Source: Glycomyces arizonensis DSM 44726 (GTDB lineage: Bacteria > Actinomycetota > Actinomycetes > Mycobacteriales > Micromonosporaceae). Taken from it: 64,000 nt of DNA. The stretch's first letter is position 1. Every line of letters begins with the position of its first letter. The stretch is taken from assembly GCF_000482705.1 (NCBI RefSeq), contig NZ_KI519474.1:62001-126000 (forward strand), read 5' to 3'. The notes beneath the pieces are model-generated. The model saw nothing but the letters and a program-made list of their open reading frames with translations, was not told the DNA's origin and did no database searches. The position numbers and the translations under genes were made by a program. Shown in pieces: positions 41,199-49,571 of this stretch.

Positions 41199-41700
41199 GG
41201 CACGGTCCTCCTGGGGGTCTTCGCTGGGGGTCTAAAACAGACGACCATCAGGTTATCAAGTCATCACAAACCGTGCGGTACAGGCGATGGTGGATCGGGA
41301 AGTTGATCATGGAATGCGGCTTCAAGGCATGTTAGCGATCAATTGCGAAGCGAAGGTTTGAGATCGCGCTGGCACGTACAGTGCTTGCACGCAAGAAGCG
41401 TGAGGTTTCGGTTGCGCGGCGGCGTCACTGGAGCTGTGGGAATTCGGGGCGATGTCAGATGCGCCACATGGGTGCATCGCGTGTCCCTTACGAACAGAAC
41501 GGTATCGCGTTACGGCGATCTCGTGGGTCCCCATTGCTGTCAAGAAGATGACACGACCGGAGGAATACGCGTTTCGGTGGTTGATTTTGTGCCCCAGCTG
41601 TGCGATACATGATCTTCAACTGAATATGGACCGCGGGCCGCCGTCCAAGCGATCAAACAAAGTCGGCGGCCCGCTCAACCACCAGAGAGGAGAACCTCCC
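41199..41700. other. 502-bp gene-free, lower-GC intergenic region
   Basis: Divergent promoter region between two accessory operons with clearly lower GC than its neighbours. I see no supported gene; the short frames have no resemblance to known proteins. A large stem-loop occurs at its right end. Confidence 0.6.
41633..41674 (+). promoter_or_regulatory. leader stem-loop upstream of 41701
   Basis: GCGGGCCGCCG (41633-41643) pairs perfectly with CGGCGGCCCGC (41664-41674) around a 20-base loop. It ends 26 bases before the ATG, just before the RBS AGAGGAG. It could attenuate transcription or control translation. Confidence 0.45.
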
Positions 41701-42621
41701 ATGGTTAGGGCCACCCTACGCCAAAACCAGGTCTCGGTTCCAGAGCGAAACGCCTTCAACCACCCGAACGGCGCACCCGCATGGGCGGTGCCCGGCTTCC
41801 GGGCCGCCCCCGGTGCCCCGGCTCCGAAGAGCCCCTGGGACGCCTGGTCCGTGCCGCCGCGCCAGCGCAAGCCCTTCGCGCCGAATGTCCGCAAGCCGAG
41901 TCCGAAACCGGATCCGCTCGCAGGCTTCCGTCCTTGGCGGATCGACTTCGAATCGGAGTCCGCCAGTGTGGGGCCCGCCCAGAGCCGCCGTTACCCTGAC
42001 GACCGAGCGCCCCAAAGCGGCCAGCTGCACCGGCTCCGGGAACCGCACGAACACGTCGACGCCCGCGCCTCTCGGAACGGATATCCGCACCAGCTCCAAG
42101 GGAGCCGGGAGCATGTTGACGCCTCGGCGCCACAGAACGGCCGTCTGCACCAGCTCCAGGAGCACCGTGAGCCCGCCGACGCCCGAGTACCCCAGAGCGG
42201 CACGGCCGCCCCGCCTCTCGCGGGGACCGCGAAACCCCGCAGCCTGACCAAACGGGTCATGCTCTTCTTCGGCTTCGCCTACCTCCTGCTCTCCGCGCTG
42301 ACCTCCGGTCTGGTGTGGTCCTCCTTCGTCCTTCCACTCGGAGACGAGGAACCGCTGTTCACGCCCTACGCGCGAGAACGGCCTCGTCGTCGACTCCCGC
42401 GAGCGGATGAGAAACCGCAGCGCCCGCCCCGCGAGCCATCGCCCGAACCGGTACCCGATCCGACTCCTGAGCCGGTATCCGATCCGACTCCCGACCCGAG
42501 CAGTCCCGGCCTCCACATCCGGCCAGACGGGTCCCGTTTCCTCATCATGCGCCTGCCCTCCGACATCGCCGATCGGCTGCGAGGACGCGCCCCGTTCCTG
42601 GCGATCGGAGGCGCGCGATGA
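41701..42621 (+). CDS. Pro-rich membrane protein with three 20-aa repeats
   Basis: 306 aa from ATG 41701 (AGAGGAG six bases before). N-terminal half Pro/Arg-rich and likely disordered (about 1-100). Three consecutive 20-residue repeats (about 103-162) follow with consensus A-P-Q-x-G-x-x-H-x-L-x-x-x-x-E-x-x-D-A. One membrane helix (about 187-210) leads to a Pro/Asp-rich stalk with PDPTPEP repeats, and the end is a short folded part with RFLIMRLPSDIADRL. Function unknown; accessory region composition. Confidence 0.65.
   Translation: MVRATLRQNQVSVPERNAFNHPNGAPAWAVPGFRAAPGAPAPKSPWDAWSVPPRQRKPFAPNVRKPSPKPDPLAGFRPWRIDFESESASVGPAQSRRYPDDRAPQSGQLHRLREPHEHVDARASRNGYPHQLQGSREHVDASAPQNGRLHQLQEHREPADARVPQSGTAAPPLAGTAKPRSLTKRVMLFFGFAYLLLSALTSGLVWSSFVLPLGDEEPLFTPYARERPRRRLPRADEKPQRPPREPSPEPVPDPTPEPVSDPTPDPSSPGLHIRPDGSRFLIMRLPSDIADRLRGRAPFLAIGGAR
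42007..42201 (+). repeat. 60-bp tandem coding repeat
   Basis: Three 60-base units at 42007-42066, 42067-42126 and 42127-42186, and a 15-base partial unit to 42201, each coding 20 residues of the Pro-rich protein. Divergence at DNA level shows the array is not recent. Confidence 0.75.
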
Positions 42622-42977
42622 AGCCGCACCGCATTCGTGAGATCCGCCGCCGCTACGCCCGCGCGCTGGACGACATGCCCCTTCTCGTGCAGCCCACGGC
42701 GCTGCCCGACCCCGACAGGATCACCGTGCTCGGCACCGCCGCCGTCGCGGGCCGCGGCCTCCGGTTCGGCACCCAGGCGGACCTGCCGCGCCTGTGGGTC
42801 GCGTTCGCCGACGTCGAACCGGCGCTGCTCGGCTACGTCGCCGGACTCGTCGTCGGTGAACCGCAGCTGTGGATCTGCGACCGCGCGCACGAGTCCTGGG
42901 CGCTCGCGAACACGTCCGAGGTCAAGCGGGCCGCCGCAAACGTCTGGTTCGACTGCCAACGCGTCTGCGAAGGCTGA
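42618..42977 (+). CDS. hypothetical protein
   Basis: 119 aa, coupled to the preceding gene by ATGA. Mixed alpha/beta, with VAGRGLRFGTQADLPRLWVAFADVEPALLGYVAGLVVGEPQLWICDRA. No membrane segment or signal peptide. Not recognised. Confidence 0.6.
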   Translation: MKPHRIREIRRRYARALDDMPLLVQPTALPDPDRITVLGTAAVAGRGLRFGTQADLPRLWVAFADVEPALLGYVAGLVVGEPQLWICDRAHESWALANTSEVKRAAANVWFDCQRVCEG

Positions 42978-43020
42978 CCGGTCGGCGTTCCCGAAGAGGC
43001 GCGGGCGGCGATTCGAACTG

Positions 43021-43132
43021 TCTATTGTGTGGCATCTCAGTTCAGCACTGTGGACGTAGGTGTCGCACAATAGAATTTCGCCTCCCGTGCCTCGTGGCCC
43101 TCTTCCGTTCCGTAACGGTTCAGCCACAATAG
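43021..43132. promoter_or_regulatory. three CACAATAGA sites, one inverted
   Basis: TCTATTGTG at 43021-43029 is the inverse of CACAATAGA at 43066-43074 and 43124-43132. They lie in the 340-bp gap (42978-43318) before the membrane protein gene at 43319; the rest of the gap holds no gene. AT-rich in GC-rich DNA, they resemble repeated operator sites. Confidence 0.45.
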
Positions 43133-43318
43133 ACTGATCGTCGCGGGAGTGTCCCCTACGGGACGGGGTCATGCCATTACGATCAGTGCTGCCGCGGCGT
43201 AGAGGGCCTACCCCGCCCGTCTCAGCGGCGCCATGGACCAACTCGGCGACGCGCCGGGTTCCGCGCCGCACTGCTCGCGGACCACCGCCTATTGCAACCA
43301 ATACGAGGAAGTCTCATC

Positions 43319-43966
43319 GTGTACCAAGCCCAAGCCGTTCCGCCGCAACCTGCCCACCCGCCCGCGCCGCCGCGCAAACCGGCCTCGGTGGCCCTGGTCC
43401 AGACAGCGGTGTTCATCCCCGCCATCGCCACGCCCGCGCTCATCGTGCTGATGCTGCAACGCCTGGTCGACCTCATCGAGGCGCGCCGGCAATGGGATTC
43501 GATGGGGCTGGAGATGATCGAGGCCGGAACCACCCCGATGGACCTGGCCACGAGCGAGTTCCTGGGGGCGTTCAGCGTGCTCATCGCGCTTCCGGTGGTG
43601 CTGGCGTTCCTGGCGGTCCTCTCGGCGGTCGGACTGCACCGGCGTCGGCGCTGGGCCCGCGTCCTCACCGTGATCCGCAGCAGCGTGCTCCTGCTGCCGC
43701 TGGCGGCATGGGCGGTCGGCTGCCAGATCCTGGTGCTGGCCGTCGCGAAGCCCACCGCTGAGGACTACTACATCGGCCCGATCGACCCGTTCACGCTGAA
43801 CGCCATCGCCGCGACCACCGCGTTCGTCGCCGAGCTGCTGGTGTTCATCCTGGTGCTCACCCGCCCCTCGCGCCGATGGGCGCCCAAGCGCTCCGCGGCG
43901 GCCGTGCCCGGTGGCCAATGGCCCCCCGCTCCCATGCCGCAGCCGTCGTACCCGAGCAGGTACTGA
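43319..43966 (+). CDS. four-helix membrane protein with Pro-rich ends
   Basis: 215 aa from GTG 43319 (AGGAAG seven bases before). Cytoplasmic Pro-rich N-terminus, membrane helices at about 26-48, 78-103, 118-140 and 160-182, and a Pro-rich C-terminus ending QPSYPSRY. Common type of actinobacterial membrane protein near WXG genes. Function unknown. Confidence 0.7.
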   Translation: MYQAQAVPPQPAHPPAPPRKPASVALVQTAVFIPAIATPALIVLMLQRLVDLIEARRQWDSMGLEMIEAGTTPMDLATSEFLGAFSVLIALPVVLAFLAVLSAVGLHRRRRWARVLTVIRSSVLLLPLAAWAVGCQILVLAVAKPTAEDYYIGPIDPFTLNAIAATTAFVAELLVFILVLTRPSRRWAPKRSAAAVPGGQWPPAPMPQPSYPSRY

Positions 43967-44054
43967 GCGGCCGGTGCGGTGCTTGCCTGGGGAGGGGTCG
44001 CGACCCTGCGCGCAACGAATGAGGCGCGTCCGCTTCGGGGTTCGGCGGGCCGGA

Positions 44055-44309
44055 CTATCCGCGGAGCGCCTCGGTCTGCGCGTGGATGGACTCGACGTTC
44101 GAGACGAGGCCCGCGAGGGCCTGCTGGAGCTGTTCGAGCCCCTGCTTGATCCGCTCGATCTCGCCGACCTTGTCCTCGCTGCCGAGCGATTGGAACTGCC
44201 CCGACAGCTCGTCCGCGCTGCTCATCGATGCGGCGACGCTCGCGTTCGCCTGCTCGATCGCTTCCTTGTTCGCGCCGATCGCGCTCGACAGCTCATCGAT
44301 GTTGGCCAT
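44055..44309 (-). CDS. 84-aa helical protein, WXG-like in size
   Basis: All-helical and acidic: MANIDELSSAIGANKEAIEQA and IERIKQGLEQLQQALAGLVSN. No Trp at all, so no W-x-G. Size and composition resemble type VII-associated small helical proteins or a coiled-coil scaffold. ATG follows a weak CGGAG. Function unknown. Confidence 0.65.
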   Translation of the reverse strand: MANIDELSSAIGANKEAIEQANASVAASMSSADELSGQFQSLGSEDKVGEIERIKQGLEQLQQALAGLVSNVESIHAQTEALRG

Positions 44310-44445
44310 GATGCACAGGCTCCGTTCTGTTCAGGGAAACCGCTGGCGGCCTTGGCATCAGACCCAGGCCCGCGAGACGACTGCCTTTCACGGTAGCGGA
44401 TCGCGCTGTTCCTGTCATCGCACGCCGCACCGCTGGAAAACCGCC

Positions 44446-44916
44446 TCAGTGCGCTGTGCGGCGCATCGCCGGTTCGTCGGGGCTCTGGAAACCGAGCTGC
44501 CGGTACAGGCCCTCGCCCTGGCTGGAGGCGTGCAGGTCCACCGAGCGGATGCCGCGGTCGTCGAACCACCCGAGCAGCGCCTCCATGCACGCCCTGCTGA
44601 AGCCGCGACGCCGCCAGACGGGGTCGGTCGAGACGTTGAAGACCCAGCCGGACAGGCCGGTGTGGTGGAGCGGCGAAGGAAGCCGTTCAGTGATCACCCC
44701 GGCAGCGCAGGCGGCCAGCGTGCCCGGTCCGTCCGGCGTGTCGACGACCGTCACGGCCATCGTCGGCTCGGTCTCGCCCAGGCGTCGCCTCAGGATCGCC
44801 GCCGTCTCCTCCCGCCAGCCGTTGTCGTGGCACTCGAGCCATTCCTCGAGCATGACCTGGCGGAGGCGGACGATCTCGTCGATGTCGTCGTCTACGGCGA
44901 ACCTCGCGATACCCAT
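44446..44916 (-). CDS. GNAT family N-acetyltransferase
   Basis: 156-aa single-domain GNAT. Seen: the N-terminal DDDIDEIVRLRQVMLEEW, the motif A region VFNVSTDPVWRRRGFSRACMEALLGWF with the acetyl-CoA-binding R-R-R-G-F, and the C-terminal DLHASSQGEGLYRQLGFQ. Substrate unknown. ATG lies seven bases after TACTCT, a leaderless arrangement. Confidence 0.88.
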   Translation of the reverse strand: MGIARFAVDDDIDEIVRLRQVMLEEWLECHDNGWREETAAILRRRLGETEPTMAVTVVDTPDGPGTLAACAAGVITERLPSPLHHTGLSGWVFNVSTDPVWRRRGFSRACMEALLGWFDDRGIRSVDLHASSQGEGLYRQLGFQSPDEPAMRRTAH

Positions 44917-44923
44917 GTCCGTG

Positions 44924-44929
44924 AGAGTA
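44924..44929 (-). promoter_or_regulatory. -10 hexamer of the GNAT gene (leaderless)
   Basis: TACTCT with seven bases to the ATG at 44916. Confidence 0.55.
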
Positions 44930-45030
44930 CTGTGGAACGTTGATGACCGTCGATTCGTCTTCGGACGTCCGGGACGGACAATCAGGCATCATGGGTTCCC
45001 TTGAGGCATAAAACATGTCATTATGTTCAT

Positions 45031-46713
45031 ATGGCCCATCGTCCCCGGAACCTGAGTTCCGAAGAGCTCCGCTTCATCCGGCAGCGCCCGGTGCGCTGGA
45101 TGTCGCCGCGGACGCTCGCCGAGACCGCCGCCCGCTTCGGGCTCGCCCGGCTCCTCGGCGGATACCTCGACAAACGCGAGATCTTCGGCTCGCGGCCCCA
45201 AGACGTGTTCGCCCACGACGCGGGCGAGGAACTCTGGATCGACTACGTCGCCGACATCGGCGACGGCTTCGACGCCACCTATTCGATCGCCTACATGACC
45301 GCGCAGAAGGAACTCGAAGTCGAAGGCGAGCACCTGCCGCGCGGCTCGGTCCTCATCATGGGCGGCGACGAGGTCTATCCCGCGGCCAACTGGCACGAAT
45401 ACGAGCACCGCATGCGAGGCCCCTATGCGGCGGCCAACCCCGGCACCCCGGTGTCGCTCTATGCGATCCCCGGCAACCACGACTGGTTCGACGGGCTCAC
45501 CGCCTTCAGCCGCCAGTTCGTCGAGGGCCGCACCTTCGGCGGCTACCGCACCGCGCAGGCCCGCTCCTACTTCGCCCTGAGCCTGCCGCACAACTGGTGG
45601 CTGTTCGCCGTCGACGCCCAGTTCGACGCCTACCTCGACCGCCCGCAGCTGGAGTACTTCAAGCGCGCCGCCGAAGACCTCGGCCCCGGCGACCACGTGA
45701 TCCTGTGCGTGCCGCAGCCGTCGTGGGTGTGGACCGAGGACAATCCGCGCTCGTACGACCGGATCGCCCACTTCATCCGCGACATCATCGACGAGCGGGA
45801 CGCCGACGTGCCGCTCATCCTCACCGGCGACCGCCACCACTACGCGCACTACGCCGAGATCGACGGCTCGCGGCACCTGGTGACCGCCGGAGGCGGCGGG
45901 GCCTACCTGTCGCCGACCCACAACCTGCCCGACGAGCTGACCGCGCCGCGCAAGTCCGTCAGCGAACCCGATGCGGTGCAGAAGCACTACAAGCTCACGC
46001 AGACCTACCCGAGCCAGGCGCGGTCCCTCCGCTACGCCTTCGGGATCTTCGGCCGACTGCCGCTGCTCAACAAGGGCTTCGTGCTCCTGATGAGCGTCAT
46101 CATGCTCATAGGGACCGTGTCCATACTGGAAGGCACCGGCCCGTTCGTGGCCGTGGCGGCGGTGCTCCTGGCCGCCGGGGTCGGCTTCGCCCACCCCGGC
46201 CAGGGCACCAGAGGCGTGCGGCACTATCTGCTCGGCCTCTGCCACGGCGCGGCGCAGGTGGGGCTGGCGTGGGCGGGCGCACGGGTGGTCGACGCGCTGC
46301 CGTGGGCCGACTTCTGGTCGTTCGTGGCCTACGCGCCGGTCGCCGGGCTCGTCTCCACCTGGCTGGTGGGCCTGTACCTGGTGGTGGCGAACCGCTTCGG
46401 CGTCAACGCCAACGAGCTGTTCGCCGGTCTGTCCATAGCCGACCAGAAGTGCTTCCTGCGGATCAGGATCGGCCCCGAGGGCGCCACGGTCTACCCCATC
46501 GGGCTCGACCGCCGCGGCCGCCAGTGGGTCGCCGATCCCGAAGGCGCGCCGACCGACTCGTGGATCAAACCGGTCGAGCCGCTGCGCCCGCGCCTGATCG
46601 AGAAGCCGTTCAAGGTCCCGCAGCCGGGCCCGAGCCGCGCCTCGCTGCCGCAGCAGAGCCCGGTGCGGCGGCTCGTCGCGCAGGCGGGGGAGTGGCTCGG
46701 CCGGGACGATTGA
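45031..46713 (+). CDS. metallophosphoesterase with C-terminal membrane domain
   Basis: 560 aa. The N-terminal two thirds is a calcineurin-like phosphoesterase: WIDYVADIGDGFDAT (D-x-G in place of the usual D-x-H), LIMGGDEVYP (G-G-D-x-V), YAIPGNHDWFDG (G-N-H-D), then LILTGDRHHYAHYAE (G-x-x-H-x-H-like). Several membrane helices (about 345-460) and a soluble tail follow. The usual first His ligand appears changed to Gly. ATG 45031 has no SD; CATTAT six bases before it could be a -10 of a leaderless message. Substrate unknown. Confidence 0.85.
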   Translation: MAHRPRNLSSEELRFIRQRPVRWMSPRTLAETAARFGLARLLGGYLDKREIFGSRPQDVFAHDAGEELWIDYVADIGDGFDATYSIAYMTAQKELEVEGEHLPRGSVLIMGGDEVYPAANWHEYEHRMRGPYAAANPGTPVSLYAIPGNHDWFDGLTAFSRQFVEGRTFGGYRTAQARSYFALSLPHNWWLFAVDAQFDAYLDRPQLEYFKRAAEDLGPGDHVILCVPQPSWVWTEDNPRSYDRIAHFIRDIIDERDADVPLILTGDRHHYAHYAEIDGSRHLVTAGGGGAYLSPTHNLPDELTAPRKSVSEPDAVQKHYKLTQTYPSQARSLRYAFGIFGRLPLLNKGFVLLMSVIMLIGTVSILEGTGPFVAVAAVLLAAGVGFAHPGQGTRGVRHYLLGLCHGAAQVGLAWAGARVVDALPWADFWSFVAYAPVAGLVSTWLVGLYLVVANRFGVNANELFAGLSIADQKCFLRIRIGPEGATVYPIGLDRRGRQWVADPEGAPTDSWIKPVEPLRPRLIEKPFKVPQPGPSRASLPQQSPVRRLVAQAGEWLGRDD

Positions 46714-46732
46714 CGCCGCCGCACCGCGCTGA

Positions 46733-46738
46733 TAGCGT
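46733..46738 (+). promoter_or_regulatory. -10 hexamer of the GH43 gene (leaderless)
   Basis: TAGCGT, seven bases, then ATG 46746. Confidence 0.55.
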
Positions 46739-46745
46739 TTTCCTC

Positions 46746-47792
46746 ATGAGGTCTGACCATCCCGGCTCCTTCCCGCTGCGGCTGCCCGAGATGCCGCTGC
46801 ACGACCCGTACATCGTCGCCGACGCCGAGAGCGGCCTGTACCACCTCTACACCGCCAATCAGGGCTTCACCGCCGGTGCGACCGGCCCGGTCGCCCCCGG
46901 CGGCGTCGGCACCATGGTCTACCGGTCCGAGAACCTCCGCGACTGGGCCGAGCCGGTCCCGGTGTTCCTCGTCGAGGACCAGGACGGGCCGTGGGCCGGG
47001 CACGGCGCGTGGGCGCCGGAGGTCCACCGGTGGAACGGCGCCTGGTACCTGTTCACCACGCTCCACGACGAGAACGCGGTGCTCGAAGTGCCGCCTCCCG
47101 ACCAGTACGGCCTGCCGGTGCGGCTGCGCAATCACCGCCGCTCGACGGTCACGGCCGTCTCGGACTCGCTCACCGGTCCTTTCAGGATGATCAAGCCGGA
47201 AGGACCGATCCTCCCGGCCGAGCTCATGACGCTCGACGGGACCCTGTTCGTCGACGACGACGGCGGGCCGTGGATGGTCTACGCGAACGAGTGGCTCCAG
47301 CGCGTCGACGGCACCATCGAGGCCTTCCCGCTCACCGACGGCCTCGACGCGGTCGCGGGCGAGGCCGTCATGCTCTTCAAGGGCTCCGACGCCGCCTGGA
47401 TCACCCGTGAGCTCCCCGCCGGGGTGCCGCACCAGCTCGCGCCCTATGTCACCGACGGGCCGCAGCTGTACCGCACGCCCGCGGGCGCGCTGGTGTGCCT
47501 GTGGTCGACCTACGAGAAGAACCGGGTCACCGGCGGCCGGATCGACGGCGATTACGTGCAGACGTACGCCGTCGCCGCCAGCGGCAGGCTCGAAGGCCCT
47601 TGGGTGCAGGGCGAACCGCTGGTGCGCGGCGACTCCGGCCACGGGATGCTGTTCACCGACTTCGAAGGGCGGCTGATGATGGTGCTGCACCGCCCGTTCA
47701 CCGGCGCCCGCGGCAAGCTCTACGAGATGGAGCTGTCCGATGCGGACCTGCGGGTCGTCCGCCAGCGCACCGACCTCGACGGCGACGCCTGA
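46746..47792 (+). CDS. glycoside hydrolase family 43-like protein
   Basis: 348 aa, five-bladed beta-propeller without a signal peptide, so probably intracellular. Such enzymes release arabinose or xylose from oligosaccharides. Seen: MPLHDPYIVADAESGLYHLY with the general-base Asp, WAGHGAWAPEVHRWNGAWYLF, LMTLDGTLFVDDDGGPWMVYANEW with the pKa-modulating Asp, and GHGMLFTDFEGRLMMVLHRP. The general-acid Glu is probably in MVYANEW or APEVH. Next to a pectinesterase, it fits plant-polymer use. Confidence 0.87.
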   Translation: MRSDHPGSFPLRLPEMPLHDPYIVADAESGLYHLYTANQGFTAGATGPVAPGGVGTMVYRSENLRDWAEPVPVFLVEDQDGPWAGHGAWAPEVHRWNGAWYLFTTLHDENAVLEVPPPDQYGLPVRLRNHRRSTVTAVSDSLTGPFRMIKPEGPILPAELMTLDGTLFVDDDGGPWMVYANEWLQRVDGTIEAFPLTDGLDAVAGEAVMLFKGSDAAWITRELPAGVPHQLAPYVTDGPQLYRTPAGALVCLWSTYEKNRVTGGRIDGDYVQTYAVAASGRLEGPWVQGEPLVRGDSGHGMLFTDFEGRLMMVLHRPFTGARGKLYEMELSDADLRVVRQRTDLDGDA

Positions 47793-47806
47793 TCCCACCG
47801 ACCTTG

Positions 47807-47820
47807 TGTTTACGTTCACA
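47807..47820. promoter_or_regulatory. LacI-like operator upstream of pectinesterase
   Basis: TGTTTACGTTCACA has the symmetric form TGT-N2-ACGT-N2-ACA of LacI/CebR-type sugar-repressor sites. AT-rich promoter-like DNA follows (TTGCTC at 47821, TATGCT at 47827). The leader to the ATG is about 150 bases. Confidence 0.4.
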
Positions 47821-47981
47821 TTGCTCTATGCTGCAAAGACAATTGATATATGTCTATCTTTTGGAACCTGAGACCGGACCGTCCCGGTCCGTCCCGGCAC
47901 CTTTCGGGCTCCATCCGCACCGGGCGCGCGACCCCACTTCGCAGCGCGCCCCAGACATCCCTGCACATGGAGATAGAGCAC

Positions 47982-49511
47982 ATGACATCTCATACAACCG
48001 GCGGAGCCGTGCGCGGCCGCCGCCTCGCGGCCGCCCTCGCCGCGGCCCTCGGAGCGGTCCTCGCCGCCACCGCGGCCCTGTTCGCCACCAGTGCCGCGCA
48101 CGCCGCGGTCGACACCGGCACCTGGTACGCCATCGAATCCCGGCACTCCGGCCTCGTCTTCGACATCGAAGGCGGCTCGACCGAGCCCGGCGCCGAACTC
48201 ACCCAGTGGGGCTACGGCGGCAGCGAGAACCAGCAGTTCCGCTTCATCGACGCCGGAGGCGGCTACTACCGCGTCCAGGCCCGCCACTCGGGGCTCGTCC
48301 TCGACGTCTACGAATGGAGCGCCGAGAACGGCGCCACCATCGCCCAGTGGACCGACCTCAATGGCACCAACCAGCAGTGGCGGATCACCGAGAACGCCGA
48401 AGGCTACGTCTCCTTCGTCAACCGCTTCTCGGGCAAGGCCCTCGACGTCTGGGAGTGGTCCACCGCGCACGGCGCCCGCATCTCCCAGTACGACCCCACC
48501 GGCGGCACCAACCAGCAGTTCCGGCTCATCCCCGTCGAAGGCGACGGCGATGACGACGGCGGCGGCGACATCGACGCCGACCTCACCGTGGCCGCCGACG
48601 GCTCGGGCACGCACACCAGCGTCCAGGCCGCCGTCGACGCCGCCTCCGACGGCTACACGATCCTCGTCAAGCCCGGCACCTACCACGGCAACGTGACCGT
48701 GCCGAGCGACCTGACGGGGATCACCTTCGTCGGCTCCACCGGCGACGCGGCGGACGTGGTCATCACCGACGACCGCTGCGCCGGATGCGACAACGGCTCG
48801 GGAGGCACCTGGGGCACCACCGGGAGCGCGTCGGTCACCCTCAACGGCAACGACTTCACCGCCGAGGACCTGACCTTCTCCAACTCCTACGACGAGGCCG
48901 CGAACGGCAACAGCCAGGCGGTGGCCGTCAAGGTCAACGGCGACCGGATGGTCTTCGACAACGTCCGCTTCCTCGGCAACCAGGACACGCTGTACGCCAA
49001 CTCCCCGGACGAGGACGAGGCCGGCAGGCAGTACTACCGCAACTGCTACGTCGAGGGCGACGTCGACTTCATCTTCGGCCGCGGCACGGCGGTGTTCGAC
49101 AACTGCACCATCCGCTCGCTCGACCGCGGATCGGACTCCAACAACGGCTACGTGACCGCGGCCAGCACCGAGATCACCAACCCGTACGGGTACCTGTTCA
49201 CCGGCTGCGACTTCGTCAGCGACGCGCCCGACGGCTCGGTCTACCTCGGCCGCCCCTGGCCCGCGGGCGGATCCGAGACGGCCCGCGGTCAAGTCCTGGT
49301 GCGCGAGTCGAACCTCGGAGCGCACATCCGCGACGACCCGTGGACCGACATGTCCGGCCTGGACTGGCACGACGCGCGCCTGCGCGAGTACGCCAACTCC
49401 GGCCCCGGCTCCGGCGTGAACGACGACCGGCCGCAGATGAGCTCCTCGGAGGCCTCGAACTACGAGGCGTCCGACTACCTCAGCGGCTCCGACGGCTGGA
49501 ACCCGATGTAA
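47982..49511 (+). CDS. secreted pectinesterase with ricin-type carbohydrate-binding domain
   Basis: 509 aa from ATG 47982 (GGAGATAG upstream). Sec signal peptide (about 1-40, ending AHA-A). A ricin B/CBM13-like domain (about 42-180) has three QxW-type repeats (ENQQFRF, TNQQWRI, TNQQFRL). An acidic linker leads to a pectin methylesterase beta-helix (about 200-509) with GNSQAVAVKV, FLGNQDTLYA, VEGDVDFIFGRGTAVF (catalytic Asp) and VYLGRPW (conserved Arg). It de-esterifies pectin. The modules point to life on plant material. Confidence 0.93.
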   Translation: MTSHTTGGAVRGRRLAAALAAALGAVLAATAALFATSAAHAAVDTGTWYAIESRHSGLVFDIEGGSTEPGAELTQWGYGGSENQQFRFIDAGGGYYRVQARHSGLVLDVYEWSAENGATIAQWTDLNGTNQQWRITENAEGYVSFVNRFSGKALDVWEWSTAHGARISQYDPTGGTNQQFRLIPVEGDGDDDGGGDIDADLTVAADGSGTHTSVQAAVDAASDGYTILVKPGTYHGNVTVPSDLTGITFVGSTGDAADVVITDDRCAGCDNGSGGTWGTTGSASVTLNGNDFTAEDLTFSNSYDEAANGNSQAVAVKVNGDRMVFDNVRFLGNQDTLYANSPDEDEAGRQYYRNCYVEGDVDFIFGRGTAVFDNCTIRSLDRGSDSNNGYVTAASTEITNPYGYLFTGCDFVSDAPDGSVYLGRPWPAGGSETARGQVLVRESNLGAHIRDDPWTDMSGLDWHDARLREYANSGPGSGVNDDRPQMSSSEASNYEASDYLSGSDGWNPM

Positions 49512-49514
49512 GTC

Positions 49515-49549
49515 GCGCAGGGCGGGCGGCCCCGCCGCCCGCCCTGCGC
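49515..49549. terminator. hairpin between pectinesterase and CDC48-like genes
   Basis: Perfect 15-base arms (49515-49529 and 49535-49549) with a 5-base loop between convergent genes. No T-run. Confidence 0.75.
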
Positions 49550-49571
49550 CGGTCCTCGGGAGGAGGACCTG

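Noticed and set aside
41452..41700. upstream extension of the Pro-rich repeat protein
   Set aside because: Codon use is unlike coding DNA here, and a good RBS precedes ATG 41701.
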